A stretch of DNA of 64,000 bases from Shewanella eurypsychrophilus (GTDB lineage Bacteria; Pseudomonadota; Gammaproteobacteria; Enterobacterales; Shewanellaceae). The DNA lies in NCBI RefSeq assembly GCF_007004545.3, contig NZ_CP045503.2, positions 5,024,501 through 5,088,500 on the forward strand, in the 5' to 3' direction. The position numbers and the translations under genes were made by a program. Within the stretch, counting starts at the first letter, position 1; every line of letters starts with the position of its first letter. Positions 51,882 to 60,583 of the stretch are shown here, in pieces. The notes below the pieces were generated by a model, which had not been told where the DNA came from, searched no databases, and worked only from the letters and a program-made list of their open reading frames with translations.

Positions 51882-52460
51882 ATGAACAAACATAACTTAA
51901 TCATTGCAGCCTTGCTATGCATCACAAGTTTTAGTGGTGTCGCAAAGCAAGATGATCTCTTACAAGAGGTTAAAATCTCTGCGGCAAGTCAAGAAGCCGA
52001 TATAAAAAACAATCAAATGGTCTTTAATGGTCCAGTCGAAGTAACGCAAGGATCGATTAGAATCTTAGCCGATGAACTAAGAGCATCTTCTAAAGAAGAT
52101 GGTGGCGGAAGAATATTGGTTGCCATTGGTAAGCCTGCAACCTATTCACAAATAATGGAAGATGGCCGTCCGGCTTCAGCAAGCGCTGAAGAGATTCGTT
52201 ATGAGTTATCGAATCGAACATTAACCTTAATCGGCAATGCCACGCTTGAACAGGATGGTAGCCAAGTAAAAGGCAACATGATCCGTTATAACATTGCTGA
52301 GCAACGGCTTATTGCCGAGAGTAAAGGCAATGACAGGGTTATTACCATTATTCAACCTGAAAACTATCAAGAAAGCAGTCAGGAAGAAAGAAAAGACCCT
52401 GAGCCCAAACCAGACCCAATTCCAACTCAGTTACCAGAGATTGAGCAGGAAAAGCAATGA
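51882..52460 (+). CDS. lptA: LPS transport protein LptA
   Basis: LptA polymerises across the periplasm as the LPS bridge. From ATG 51882 it has 192 residues, with a signal peptide (KHNLIIAALLCITSFSGVA). The jellyroll shows NNQMVFNGPVEVTQGSIRI and YELSNRTLTLIGNATLEQDG. A Glu/Pro/Lys-rich tail follows, a common LptA feature. The frame opens at TTG 51870, but GGAAG before 51882 supports the later start. It overlaps lptB by four bp. Confidence 0.92.
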   Translation: MNKHNLIIAALLCITSFSGVAKQDDLLQEVKISAASQEADIKNNQMVFNGPVEVTQGSIRILADELRASSKEDGGGRILVAIGKPATYSQIMEDGRPASASAEEIRYELSNRTLTLIGNATLEQDGSQVKGNMIRYNIAEQRLIAESKGNDRVITIIQPENYQESSQEERKDPEPKPDPIPTQLPEIEQEKQ

Positions 52461-53188
52461 AGCAGAAGACACTAAAGGCTGTAAACCTTGCTAAGAGTTA
52501 TAAAAACCGAGCCGTAGTACAAGATGTCAGTATCACAGTTAAAACCGGCCAAATTGTTGGCCTACTGGGACCCAATGGTGCAGGAAAAACAACAACCTTT
52601 TATATGGTTGTGGGCCTAGTACAAAGTGATAAGGGCAGGATTTTAATCGATGATGATGATCTGACACTCGATCCAATGCACCTTAGGGCAAGAAAAGGCA
52701 TTGGTTATCTTCCACAAGAAGCGAGTATTTTCCGAAAACTATCAGTAAGAGATAACATCATGGCGGTGTTACAAACCCGCTCAGATCTCGATAGCAATGG
52801 CCGTGACGAACAGCTCGAAAGTTTACTCGAAGAGTTCCATATCACTCATATTCGAGATAGTCAGGGCATGGCTTTGTCTGGTGGAGAACGTCGCCGAGTT
52901 GAAATTGCCAGAGCGCTCGCAGCAAACCCGCAGTTTATTCTTCTCGATGAACCTTTCGCAGGTGTCGATCCTATTTCAGTTATCGACATCAAAAAAATCA
53001 TCGAACAACTTAAAAGCCGAGGGCTTGGTGTGCTCATCACAGACCATAATGTGAGAGAAACATTGGATGTTTGTGAGCGAGCATACATAGTAAGTCACGG
53101 AAATTTGATCGCTGAAGGCACACCCGCTGAAATCTTGGACAATCAGCAAGTGAGAGCTGTGTACTTAGGTGAACAATTCAAGCTATAG
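52457..53188 (+). CDS. lptB: LPS export ABC ATPase LptB
   Basis: LptB drives LPS extraction from the inner membrane. The 243-residue ATPase has Walker A LLGPNGAGKTTTFYM near 38, Q-loop GYLPQEASIF, signature ALSGGERRRVEIARALA near 140 and Walker B FILLDEPFAGVDPIS. AGGA precedes the ATG. lptF and lptG are not in the window, as in E. coli. Confidence 0.97.
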   Translation: MKQKTLKAVNLAKSYKNRAVVQDVSITVKTGQIVGLLGPNGAGKTTTFYMVVGLVQSDKGRILIDDDDLTLDPMHLRARKGIGYLPQEASIFRKLSVRDNIMAVLQTRSDLDSNGRDEQLESLLEEFHITHIRDSQGMALSGGERRRVEIARALAANPQFILLDEPFAGVDPISVIDIKKIIEQLKSRGLGVLITDHNVRETLDVCERAYIVSHGNLIAEGTPAEILDNQQVRAVYLGEQFKL

Positions 53189-53341
53189 TTAATCAATAAA
53201 CTCTTTCTTCCTCGCGTATTAAGAGCAAAAAAAATTTACCAACGCTCAGCTTACTTACAGTGAGTTTAGGGGCCAGAGAAACCCCAGTTCAATTAAACAG
53301 GCTTTCTCATTTTATAATTACAATGAAGGGAATAGCGGTAA

Positions 53342-54820
53342 ATGAAAGCGTCACTCCAGCTTAAAATGGGTCAGCAGTTAACCATGACACCGCAACTGCA
53401 ACAGGCCATTCGCCTTTTGCAGCTATCGTCGCTGGAACTGCAACAAGAAATCCAACAAGCATTAGACTCCAACCCCCTTCTCGAATTAGACGAGGAGCAA
53501 GTTGATCTCCCGGTCAATGGTGAAGATAAAACCATTGATTCAACTGAATTCAGTTCTGGCTCAGAGGATGATGCACCTCTCGATAGCTCAGCAGTAGATA
53601 CTTCTGAAGCCTTAACTCAAGACTCGATGCCTGAAGACTTTCCTACGGACACCACTTGGGATGAGGTGTATACCGCAACGCCAAACTCTAGCTCTGGCGC
53701 TATGCGCGACGATGATATGCCTTTTCAAGGAGAAACTAGTGAAGGCTTATACGAGCACCTAGAATGGCAAAAGAACCTTACACCTTTTTCCGATAATGAC
53801 CTCGCGATAGCAACCGCTATCATAGATGCTGTGGATGAGAGAGGCTATCTCACCCAAAGCGTCGAAGATATTCTTGAAGCGATGGGCGATCCAGAAATTG
53901 AGCAGGATGAAGTTGAAGCCGTTTTGAAACGTGTACAACATTTCGATCCCATTGGAATTGCAGCGAGAGATATCAGTGAATGCTTAATGATCCAACTTGC
54001 ACAATATGCTGACACTACACCACATATCGATAATGCGCGTATTTTAATAGCAGATCACCTTGATTTAATAGCAGGACGAGACTTCCGCTTATTGATGCGT
54101 AAGACTAAGCTCAAAGAAGATGATCTTAGAGAAGCTATTGAGTTGATTCAAACGCTTAACCCTCGCCCAGGGTTAGCCATTACACTTGGCCGTGATGAAT
54201 ACGTGATCCCCGATGTCACTGTCACCAAGAAAAAAGGCCGCTGGGTCGTTGAGCTCAATCCAGACTACATGCCTAAAATCAATGTAAATCAACATTATGC
54301 TTCTATGGCAAAAAGCACCAAAAACCAAGCTGATGGCCAGTTTATCCGTGGACATCTACAGGAAGCTAAGTGGTTTATCAAAAGCTTAGAGAGCCGAAAT
54401 GATACCCTGCTAAAAGTTGCCAACTGCATTGTAAAATTTCAGCAAGGTTTCTTTGAATTTGGTGAAGAAGCGATGAAACCTATGGTGCTTAACGATATTG
54501 CAGAAGCCGTTGAGATGCACGAGTCCACCATTTCGCGTGTCACTACTCAAAAGTATATGCATACTCCGCGAGGCATATTCGAGTTGAAGTACTTCTTCTC
54601 GAGCCACGTAGGAACTGATGATGGTGGTGAGTGTTCATCAACCGCTATTCGTGCCTTTATTAAGAAGTTAGTAGCAGCAGAAAATCAGAAGAAACCTCTG
54701 AGTGATAGTAAGATGGCATTGTTATTGGCAGAGCAAGGCATCAAGGTTGCCAGACGAACCATAGCCAAGTATCGTGAAGCTATGATGATTCCACCTTCGA
54801 ATCAACGTAAAAGTTTATAA
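53342..54820 (+). CDS. rpoN: RNA polymerase sigma-54 factor
   Basis: RpoN directs transcription from -24/-12 promoters with enhancer-binding proteins, controlling nitrogen use and, in this group, flagella. The 492-residue protein has region I (QLKMGQQLTMTPQLQQAIRL, partly shown here), an acidic region II (DSTEFSSGSEDDAPLDSS), the core-binding and HTH region (ESTISRVTTQKYMHTPRG near 395) and the RpoN box ARRTIAKYRE near 470. It lies 153 bp after lptB. Confidence 0.97.
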   Translation: MKASLQLKMGQQLTMTPQLQQAIRLLQLSSLELQQEIQQALDSNPLLELDEEQVDLPVNGEDKTIDSTEFSSGSEDDAPLDSSAVDTSEALTQDSMPEDFPTDTTWDEVYTATPNSSSGAMRDDDMPFQGETSEGLYEHLEWQKNLTPFSDNDLAIATAIIDAVDERGYLTQSVEDILEAMGDPEIEQDEVEAVLKRVQHFDPIGIAARDISECLMIQLAQYADTTPHIDNARILIADHLDLIAGRDFRLLMRKTKLKEDDLREAIELIQTLNPRPGLAITLGRDEYVIPDVTVTKKKGRWVVELNPDYMPKINVNQHYASMAKSTKNQADGQFIRGHLQEAKWFIKSLESRNDTLLKVANCIVKFQQGFFEFGEEAMKPMVLNDIAEAVEMHESTISRVTTQKYMHTPRGIFELKYFFSSHVGTDDGGECSSTAIRAFIKKLVAAENQKKPLSDSKMALLLAEQGIKVARRTIAKYREAMMIPPSNQRKSL

Positions 54821-54831
54821 ACAATCAATTT

Positions 54832-54871
54832 AGACCTTAAGTCGAAATAATCTATTCTTCACTTAAGGTCT
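54832..54871. repeat. Hairpin after rpoN
   Basis: AGACCTTAAGT and ACTTAAGGTCT form a perfect 11-bp stem with an 18-base loop, 11 bp past the rpoN stop. No T-run follows, so it may only attenuate or protect the rpoN message before hpf. Confidence 0.55.
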
Positions 54872-55031
54872 GAGCCGCACTCAAAAAGAGCAGATGACCA
54901 GAAGAAGCCTGCAGTCGAAAATATGGCTAACCTCCTGGTATAACAGGGAACAGTGTTGTGAGTTAAGCCAAAATAACTTAGCGAAATCAGCCAAAGAGTT
55001 ATCTATAATCGGAAACTGGAGGAGTATTTCT

Positions 55032-55319
55032 ATGCAAATAAACCTAACTGGACATCATATCGAAATCACCACATCACTAAGACAATATGTTGAAGAAAAG
55101 TTTACTAAGCTTGAACGACATTTCGATCAGATCAATAATGTGCAGGTTATTTTAAATGTTCAAAAAATGCAGCAAAAAGCAGAAGCCAAACTTCACCTAG
55201 CGGGTGCAGAGGTTTTTGCAGCGTCTCAAAACGCAGACATGTATGCCGCAATCGACTCCCTGATAGATAAGCTAGACCGTCAGGTTATTAAACACAAAGA
55301 GAAGCTGACAAAACATTAA
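55032..55319 (+). CDS. hpf: Ribosome hibernation promoting factor (short HPF)
   Basis: HPF promotes 100S ribosome dimers in stationary phase. From ATG 55032 it has 95 residues (MQINLTGHHIEITTSLRQYV), the short form. KFTKLERHFDQINNVQVIL and AASQNADMYAAIDSLIDKLD are typical of the family. The frame extends 46 codons upstream, but GGAGGAGT before 55032 and the family N-terminus fix the start. It is followed two bp later by ptsN. Confidence 0.94.
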   Translation: MQINLTGHHIEITTSLRQYVEEKFTKLERHFDQINNVQVILNVQKMQQKAEAKLHLAGAEVFAASQNADMYAAIDSLIDKLDRQVIKHKEKLTKH

Positions 55320-55321
55320 CG

Positions 55322-55765
55322 ATGGAATTAAGCACCATCCTGCAGCCGGAGTGTACTACTTGCGCCACTCCGGGCAGTAAGAAAAAGGTACTGGAACTCA
55401 TCAGCGATCTTGCCGCTGTCCAGTATCCGACCCTATCTTCACAAGAGATATTTGAAAGCCTCTTGGCGAGAGAAAAAATGGGAAGCACAGGTATAGGTAA
55501 TGGTATAGCGATACCTCATGGAAGGTTAGCCAATATCAATCAGCCCGTTGCCGTACTGATTAAGTGCGAGGAGCCGATCTCCTTTGACTCAATCGATAAG
55601 CAACCGGTAGATATACTTTTTGCACTTTTAGTACCCGCTGAACAATGTGAACAACACTTAAGTACCTTGTCATCAATGGCAGAGAAACTTAATAATAAGC
55701 TCATTTTAAAGCAGTTACGAAAAACACAAGATGAGTCAGAACTCTATCAGGTAATAACACAATGA
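55322..55765 (+). CDS. ptsN: PTS IIA-like nitrogen regulatory protein
   Basis: EIIA-Ntr is the terminal phospho-acceptor of the nitrogen PTS and regulates potassium and nitrogen responses. The 147-residue protein has the phospho-His in GIGNGIAIPHGRL near 63, with AVLIKCEEPISFDSIDKQPVD (partly shown) and FALLVPAEQCEQHL. It overlaps rapZ by four bp. Confidence 0.95.
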   Translation: MELSTILQPECTTCATPGSKKKVLELISDLAAVQYPTLSSQEIFESLLAREKMGSTGIGNGIAIPHGRLANINQPVAVLIKCEEPISFDSIDKQPVDILFALLVPAEQCEQHLSTLSSMAEKLNNKLILKQLRKTQDESELYQVITQ

Positions 55766-56610
55766 AGCTGGTGATAGTATCCGGTCGCTCCGGTTCAGGA
55801 AAATCTGTCGTACTTAGGGTCTTAGAAGATCTTGGCTATTATTGTGTCGACAATCTTCCTCTTCCTTTAATCGATACTTTACTCGAGCAACTTAAAGGCA
55901 GTAATGATCTGGTCGCGATTAGCGTCGATGTTAGAAACATGCCAGAACAGGAGAAAGAACTCGAAAAGCAATTATCGAACCTCGCTGAAGGCACCGAGCT
56001 TCTCAGTTTTTTCTTAAACTCCACAGATGAAGTACTGCTCAAGCGTTATAGTGAAACCCGCCGCTTACATCCTTTATCTCGCACAAAGAGTTCACTACAA
56101 GAAGCGATTGAGCATGAGCGCCAGTTACTCGAACCCGTTTCTAAATTGGTCGATCATTACATAGATACCTCCGAGCTTAATATCTATGATCTGAGCAATC
56201 AGATACGTGAAATCCTTTTAGGCTGTGTTGATAAAGAGCTGGTGATTAATTTTGAATCATTTGGCTTTAAGCATGGCATGCCTGCTGAGGCTGACTTCAT
56301 GTTCGACGTACGCTTTCTACCGAACCCACACTGGGAGCCCGAATTAAGACCGATGACAGGCCTTGATGAACCTGTTCAGCTATTCTTAAGTCAGCAACCA
56401 ACGGTTAATAAATTTATCTGGCAGATTGAGAACTTACTCGAAACTTGGTTACCCCATTTAGAAAGAAATAACCGCAGTTACCTTACAATAGCAATTGGCT
56501 GCACAGGCGGGCAACACAGATCTGTGTATGTCACCGATCAGCTAGCTAAACTCTTCAGTAACAGCAAACATACAGTGAAAGCCAGGCATCGTGAACTCAG
56601 CAATGATTAA
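55762..56610 (+). CDS. rapZ: RNase adapter protein RapZ
   Basis: RapZ binds GlcN6P and, in E. coli, steers RNase E to the GlmZ sRNA. The 282-residue protein has Walker A VSGRSGSGKSVVLRVLEDL near 6-24 (given as GRSGSGKS), LGYYCVDNLP, and the C-terminal domain with FKHGMPAEADFMFDVRFLPN in part and GCTGGQHRSVY near 250. It overlaps npr by eight bp. glmS control by sRNA is inferred from family only. Confidence 0.95.
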   Translation: MKLVIVSGRSGSGKSVVLRVLEDLGYYCVDNLPLPLIDTLLEQLKGSNDLVAISVDVRNMPEQEKELEKQLSNLAEGTELLSFFLNSTDEVLLKRYSETRRLHPLSRTKSSLQEAIEHERQLLEPVSKLVDHYIDTSELNIYDLSNQIREILLGCVDKELVINFESFGFKHGMPAEADFMFDVRFLPNPHWEPELRPMTGLDEPVQLFLSQQPTVNKFIWQIENLLETWLPHLERNNRSYLTIAIGCTGGQHRSVYVTDQLAKLFSNSKHTVKARHRELSND

Positions 56611-56878
56611 GCTTGAACGTCAGGTGACCATCTGTAATAAGCTAGGACTTCATGCAAGAGCGGCGACCAAGCTCGTCGTACTGGCCTCAGAATTTGAGGC
56701 TGAGGTCACCATAGTTCAAGGCGAAAAAAGAGCTTCGGCGGCAAGTGTGCTTGGTCTCTTGATGCTAGAAACTGGCATGGGAAAAACCATTACCTTACTC
56801 GGTGAAGGCCAAGACGCCGATGCAGCTCTCGATGCTATCTGCGCACTCGTCGATGCTAAATTTGATGAAGCAAGTTAA
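56603..56878 (+). CDS. ptsO: HPr-like phosphocarrier NPr
   Basis: NPr carries phosphate from EI-Ntr (PtsP) to PtsN. From ATG 56603 it has 91 residues, with the active His in NKLGLHARAATKL at residue 17. The HPr Ser region is SAASVLGLLMLE. A GTG at 56591 is also in frame. It is the last gene of the rpoN-hpf-ptsN-rapZ-npr row. ptsP is not in the window. Confidence 0.92.
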   Translation: MIKLERQVTICNKLGLHARAATKLVVLASEFEAEVTIVQGEKRASAASVLGLLMLETGMGKTITLLGEGQDADAALDAICALVDAKFDEAS

Positions 56879-57252
56879 CTTAGGGCCTGCTGATCTTTCG
56901 AGCTTGAATTTTGCTCAATCTCAATGGGTTTAGTGCAAAGCATCGAGCGATGACGCCTAATGGGTTAAGCGAAAAGCTCGTAACGCAGCAATAAGGCCAT
57001 TGAGATGAGCCCGTAGGGCAGCGTTTGTTGGCCATTTCTACTGCGTTATCGCTTGTTTATGTAGAGTAACTACACATCACAAGCTCTACCTTGCATAAAG
57101 GACCAACAACTCGCTGCAAAAACAACCGTGAAAGATTAACAGGACCTAGCACTGTAATAAATTCAGAGTATAATCTTCCTTTCCTTTGCATATTAATCAG
57201 TTAAATCTAATCTTAAGCTAGATACCATTTCAAAACTCAGGGAGGGTCAGCC
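56879..57252. other. 374-bp gap between npr and mgtE
   Basis: No gene was found. It contains the inverted repeat at 56974-57054 and a sequence of repeat type, TTATGTAGAGTAACTACACA, at 57056-57075. The mgtE promoter should lie in its last 150 bp, where AGTATAATC at 57167-57175 supplies a possible -10 (TATAAT). Confidence 0.5.
56974..57054. repeat. Inverted repeat with 26-bp arms
   Basis: The left arm (56974-56999) contains GTAACGCAGCAATAAGGCCA and the right (57029-57054) contains TGGCCATTTCTACTGCGTTA; they pair with a few mismatches around a 29-base centre. Flanking copies of GCTTTTCGC/GCTTG and the short hairpins nearby give it the form of a small non-coding repeat, perhaps a MITE or REP-type unit. 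Confidence 0.65.
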
Positions 57253-58614
57253 ATGCCGATAGAAGTATTAGACAATCAAACCACAGATCAACGTCTCAAC
57301 CAGCTTACTCAAGCCCTTGGTAGTGGGATGTTCGTCCACGTCAGAAACATGCTTCATGACATGGCAGCTTCTGATGTCGCCTTTATTTTAGAATCATCCC
57401 CACCGAGAACCCGTCAGGTACTGTGGCAGCTTATCGATTTAGACCACACGGGTGAAATTTTAGATGAATTAGGTGAAGAGCTTAAAGATAGTCTCATCAA
57501 ACAGATGACCCCCCAAAGGGTCGCTAAAGCTGCTGAGGGTATGGATACCGATGATTTAGCCTATATCTTACGCAGCCTACCAGATAGCGTCTTCAATCAA
57601 GTACTGCAATCCATGAGTGGCCAAGATAGGGCCAGAGTTGAGCAAGCCCTCTCCTATCCCGATGATACTGCTGGCAGTATCATGAATACAGATACCGTTA
57701 CCCTAAGGCCAGATGTCAACATAGATGTAATATTACGCTATCTTCGTATTCGTGGTGAACTGCCAGAAGCAACCGACACGCTATATGTGGTCGATAAGCG
57801 TGATTGCTTACTTGGTGGAGTAAGCATTTCCAATCTATTAACCTGCAATCCTGACTCTTCGGTCAGGGATATTATGGCCTCAGATTTAGAAGGCATACCG
57901 GTTGGTATGAGTGACAGTGAAGTTGCTCAGTTATTCGAACGTCACGATTGGATCTCTGCGCCAGTCATAGGCGAAGATTCCCAGTTACTCGGTCGTATCA
58001 CCATCGATGATGTGGTTGATGTCATCAGGGAAGATGCCGAGCACTCCATGATGGGTATGGCTGGTATGGATGATGATGCTGATACGTTTGGCCCGGTATT
58101 AAAAAGTACCTTCCAACGTTCCCTTTGGTTGACCATCAATTTGTTTGCCGCACTATTAGCAGCCTCTGTGAGTAACATGTTTGAAGGCACTCTAGAGCAG
58201 TTTGCGACTATTGCAATCTTGATGACCATAGTCCCGAGTATGGGGGGCGTTGCAGGAAATCAAACGTTAGCCCTGGTGATCCGAGGTATTGCCTTGGGCC
58301 AGATAGGACAAAGCAACTCCCGTTGGCTTATAGGAAAGGAGTTAGCCATTGGCTTCCTTAACGGTATCCTGTGGTCAGTATTGGTCTTTCTGGCTGTATG
58401 GCTATGGAAAGATGATATCGCGCTAGGGGGGCTGATTGGCGGTGCTATGCTGATTAATATGACTGTCGCTGGATTTGCTGGAGCCAGTATTCCCTTACTC
58501 TTGAAAAAAATGAATATCGACCCTGCACTCGCTGGCGGCATGGTGTTAACGACCGTAACGGATGTCATTGGGCTATTCGCTTTCCTTGGATTGGCGACTT
58601 TCTTTCTGCTCTAG
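57253..58614 (+). CDS. mgtE: Magnesium transporter MgtE
   Basis: MgtE is a Mg2+-gated channel-type importer. The 453-residue protein has the N domain (MLHDMAASDVAFILESSP), two CBS domains (AGSIMNTDTVTLRPDV near 140; DIMASDLEGIPVGMSD near 205) and five helices from about 285, with MGGVAGNQTLALVIRGIALG in part and the last-helix pore motif LTTVTDVIGLFAF. GGGAGGG precedes the ATG at 57253. It is a single gene ending at a long convergent hairpin. Confidence 0.95.
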   Translation: MPIEVLDNQTTDQRLNQLTQALGSGMFVHVRNMLHDMAASDVAFILESSPPRTRQVLWQLIDLDHTGEILDELGEELKDSLIKQMTPQRVAKAAEGMDTDDLAYILRSLPDSVFNQVLQSMSGQDRARVEQALSYPDDTAGSIMNTDTVTLRPDVNIDVILRYLRIRGELPEATDTLYVVDKRDCLLGGVSISNLLTCNPDSSVRDIMASDLEGIPVGMSDSEVAQLFERHDWISAPVIGEDSQLLGRITIDDVVDVIREDAEHSMMGMAGMDDDADTFGPVLKSTFQRSLWLTINLFAALLAASVSNMFEGTLEQFATIAILMTIVPSMGGVAGNQTLALVIRGIALGQIGQSNSRWLIGKELAIGFLNGILWSVLVFLAVWLWKDDIALGGLIGGAMLINMTVAGFAGASIPLLLKKMNIDPALAGGMVLTTVTDVIGLFAFLGLATFFLL

Positions 58615-58673
58615 TTTAACTTTCAGACTAAATGTAACCTAAGACATAACGATTAGGTTGCCGGTTCAAATCT

Positions 58674-58717
58674 ACTTAAGTGTTTTTTACTTCTATACTT
58701 GTAAAAAACACTTAAGT
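58674..58717. terminator. 17-bp perfect inverted repeat between convergent genes
   Basis: ACTTAAGTGTTTTTTAC and its exact complement flank a ten-base loop between mgtE (plus) and the modA-like gene (minus). The A/T-rich stem includes T- and A-runs, so it could act as a terminator both ways. Confidence 0.6.
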
Positions 58718-58769
58718 CAGCGAACTTCAACCTGAGCTAAAGTAATCTTCCTGCTGCCTAGATTGACTC

Positions 58770-59561
58770 TTAAGGTATTAAAGGCGCATCGAACCCGTAT
58801 GATTTAAGTATCTGCTGCCCCTGTTTAGACAAGATAAACATCGCAAGGTTTGCAGAATCTGTGTGCGCGTCTTGAATGATCGTCAGACCATAATTGGCCC
58901 CTACTGATAGCGCTTCTGGTATTTGAATAATTTGTAATTCAGGCAGCTCTTTTTGAGCTAATACAGCATTAGTACAGTAGGTTAAGAATATATCTGCACG
59001 CTTGTTATCCATGACCCAAGCATAAGGATTTTTTCCTGCTGGGGCCTGAGCAGTATCATCCCCTCCGGTTAACTTTAATGCTTTTTGCTCTAGTTTTGCT
59101 GTTGCACCAGGCTCTACCTTGTCAGCTTTACTAAATAACGCCCAAGCATAATCACCAGCCGGATCGGCTTTAGGGGTTGAAATCCCAACGTTGACCGACA
59201 CATTTAGCATAGTATCGAGCAATGTATCACTGGTCACCTCGACCTCGGCCTGAGCAATAGCACATAGCTTATTACGGGCAAACATAACAACAGGACCAGA
59301 CTTCCCTACTGATTGCAGGCTCTGAGGATGCTTCATATTCGCAGAAGCGTATACATCAACCTTTTCGCCTGCCTCGATGCGCTTACGCAGCAGCCCAGAT
59401 GGAGCGAAGTCAGCATGAATAACGTCTTTATCTACTTGTTGATACTCGTTTAAGAGCTCTGCCATAGCCGTTTTCAAACTGCCGGCAGCTCTAAACTCTA
59501 TGGGAGTAGAATGTGCCATCAATGGCAAGCTTAATACCGCGACTGCAATCCACTTTTTCAT
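58770..59561 (-). CDS. modA: ModA-like periplasmic substrate-binding protein
   Basis: A 263-residue periplasmic binding protein of the molybdate type. The signal peptide is MKKWIAVAVLSLPLMAHS. The oxyanion-site segments FRAAGSLKTAMAELL, FAPSGLLRKRIEAGEKVDVYAS (partly) and ISTPKADPAGDYAWALF fit ModA, and AVLAQKELPELQIIQIP leads to the C-terminus. No permease or ATPase (modBC) is adjacent, so it may serve a distant transporter or another oxyanion. The start is ATG 59561 with AGGAA eight bases upstream; TTG 59567 is also in frame. Confidence 0.82.
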   Translation of the reverse strand: MKKWIAVAVLSLPLMAHSTPIEFRAAGSLKTAMAELLNEYQQVDKDVIHADFAPSGLLRKRIEAGEKVDVYASANMKHPQSLQSVGKSGPVVMFARNKLCAIAQAEVEVTSDTLLDTMLNVSVNVGISTPKADPAGDYAWALFSKADKVEPGATAKLEQKALKLTGGDDTAQAPAGKNPYAWVMDNKRADIFLTYCTNAVLAQKELPELQIIQIPEALSVGANYGLTIIQDAHTDSANLAMFILSKQGQQILKSYGFDAPLIP

Positions 59562-59570
59562 CTTCAAATT

Positions 59571-59601
59571 CCTGATGTTTACTTGTCAAAGTGACATCAG
59601 G
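59571..59601. promoter_or_regulatory. Palindrome directly upstream of the ModA-like gene
   Basis: CCTGATGT and ACATCAGG flank a 15-base centre about 10 to 40 bp before the start codon, overlapping the ribosome site region. It could be an operator or a leader hairpin that masks the ribosome site. Confidence 0.4.
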
Positions 59602-59729
59602 CCATAGGTAACAATCTGCCTCAATAGCTTCTCACTAAAGCTTTTACTTGCTGAGATAGAGATCGCTAACTTTTTTTATTGAATGGACAAGATGTCCTAA
59701 AGTAGCACTATACCTATGGGTATTAAGAA

Positions 59730-59756
59730 TAAAAAAGGCTCCCTTGGGAGCCTTTA
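59730..59756 (-). terminator. Terminator after the OmpA-like lipoprotein gene
   Basis: AAAGGCTCCC pairs with GGGAGCCTTT around a two-to-four-base loop. On the minus strand it is followed by six T, 22 bp past the stop. Confidence 0.88.
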
Positions 59757-59777
59757 AGAAACGTTTCAAAACAACAA

Positions 59778-60458
59778 TTAACTTTGCGGTAGCGGACTCA
59801 GGATGATCTCTACGCGTCTATTTTGCGCTCGACCTTCAGCGGTCGAGTTACTAGCAATAGGCTTAGACTCACCAATGCCTTCTGACTTAACTCTGGCATA
59901 TTCCACTTGCTGTGCAACCAGATAATTACCCACTTCAATAGCGCGAATTTTAGAGAGGCGAAGATTATATGACTCAGAACCTGAACTATCGGTATAGCCA
60001 AGTACGTTAATTTGAGTTTGGTCATACTCTTTGGCTACTAGCGCTACACTATTAAGCACATTTTTAGCACCAGGATTGAGCTTCACTTCGTCCACGCCAA
60101 ATGTTACTTCATTGGGCATATTCAATACGATATTCTCACCCGAGCGTGTCACACTCACGCCGGTAGATTGTAACTGTTTACGTAACTCTGCTTCTTGAGT
60201 GTCCATGTAATAACCAATACCACCACCTAGTGCAGCGCCTGAGGCTGCACCAATAAGCGCCCCTTTACCACGATCACTTTTGCTTGAAGATGCTACACCG
60301 ATTACTGCACCTGCAAGCGCCCCAATCAAGGCACCATTAGTGGCTTTACCGTTCTGGCTTTCATTCGTATATGGATTGGTTGTCTGACAACCTGATATGA
60401 AAAGAATAGAGCAAGCGGTAACCGCACTCACTAAGATATTTGTTTTTTTATTTATCAT
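59778..60458 (-). CDS. OmpA family lipoprotein with glycine zipper (YiaD-like)
   Basis: A 226-residue lipoprotein (lipobox FISGC, Cys near 24). Residues 40-90 form a glycine-zipper region (GALIGALAGAVIGVASS; GALIGAASGAALGGGIGYY). The C-terminal OmpA/Pal domain, from about 110, carries NVLGYTDSSGSESYNLRLS and SKPIASNSTAEGRAQNRRV, given here in pieces under 20, which bind peptidoglycan diaminopimelate. It resembles YiaD. ATG 60458 has GGAG five bases upstream; GTG 60464 also fits the frame. Confidence 0.87.
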   Translation of the reverse strand: MINKKTNILVSAVTACSILFISGCQTTNPYTNESQNGKATNGALIGALAGAVIGVASSSKSDRGKGALIGAASGAALGGGIGYYMDTQEAELRKQLQSTGVSVTRSGENIVLNMPNEVTFGVDEVKLNPGAKNVLNSVALVAKEYDQTQINVLGYTDSSGSESYNLRLSKIRAIEVGNYLVAQQVEYARVKSEGIGESKPIASNSTAEGRAQNRRVEIILSPLPQS

Positions 60459-60583
60459 GTTCACTCCAGGTTCTCCCCGTTATGGCGGTATAAAACCTAT
60501 AACCTAATAATTATTATGCAAAGCCGTATTGTCGCATAACCTAAGGCTGATGCTCAGTGTAAACTTCATTAATTTATTTACAG

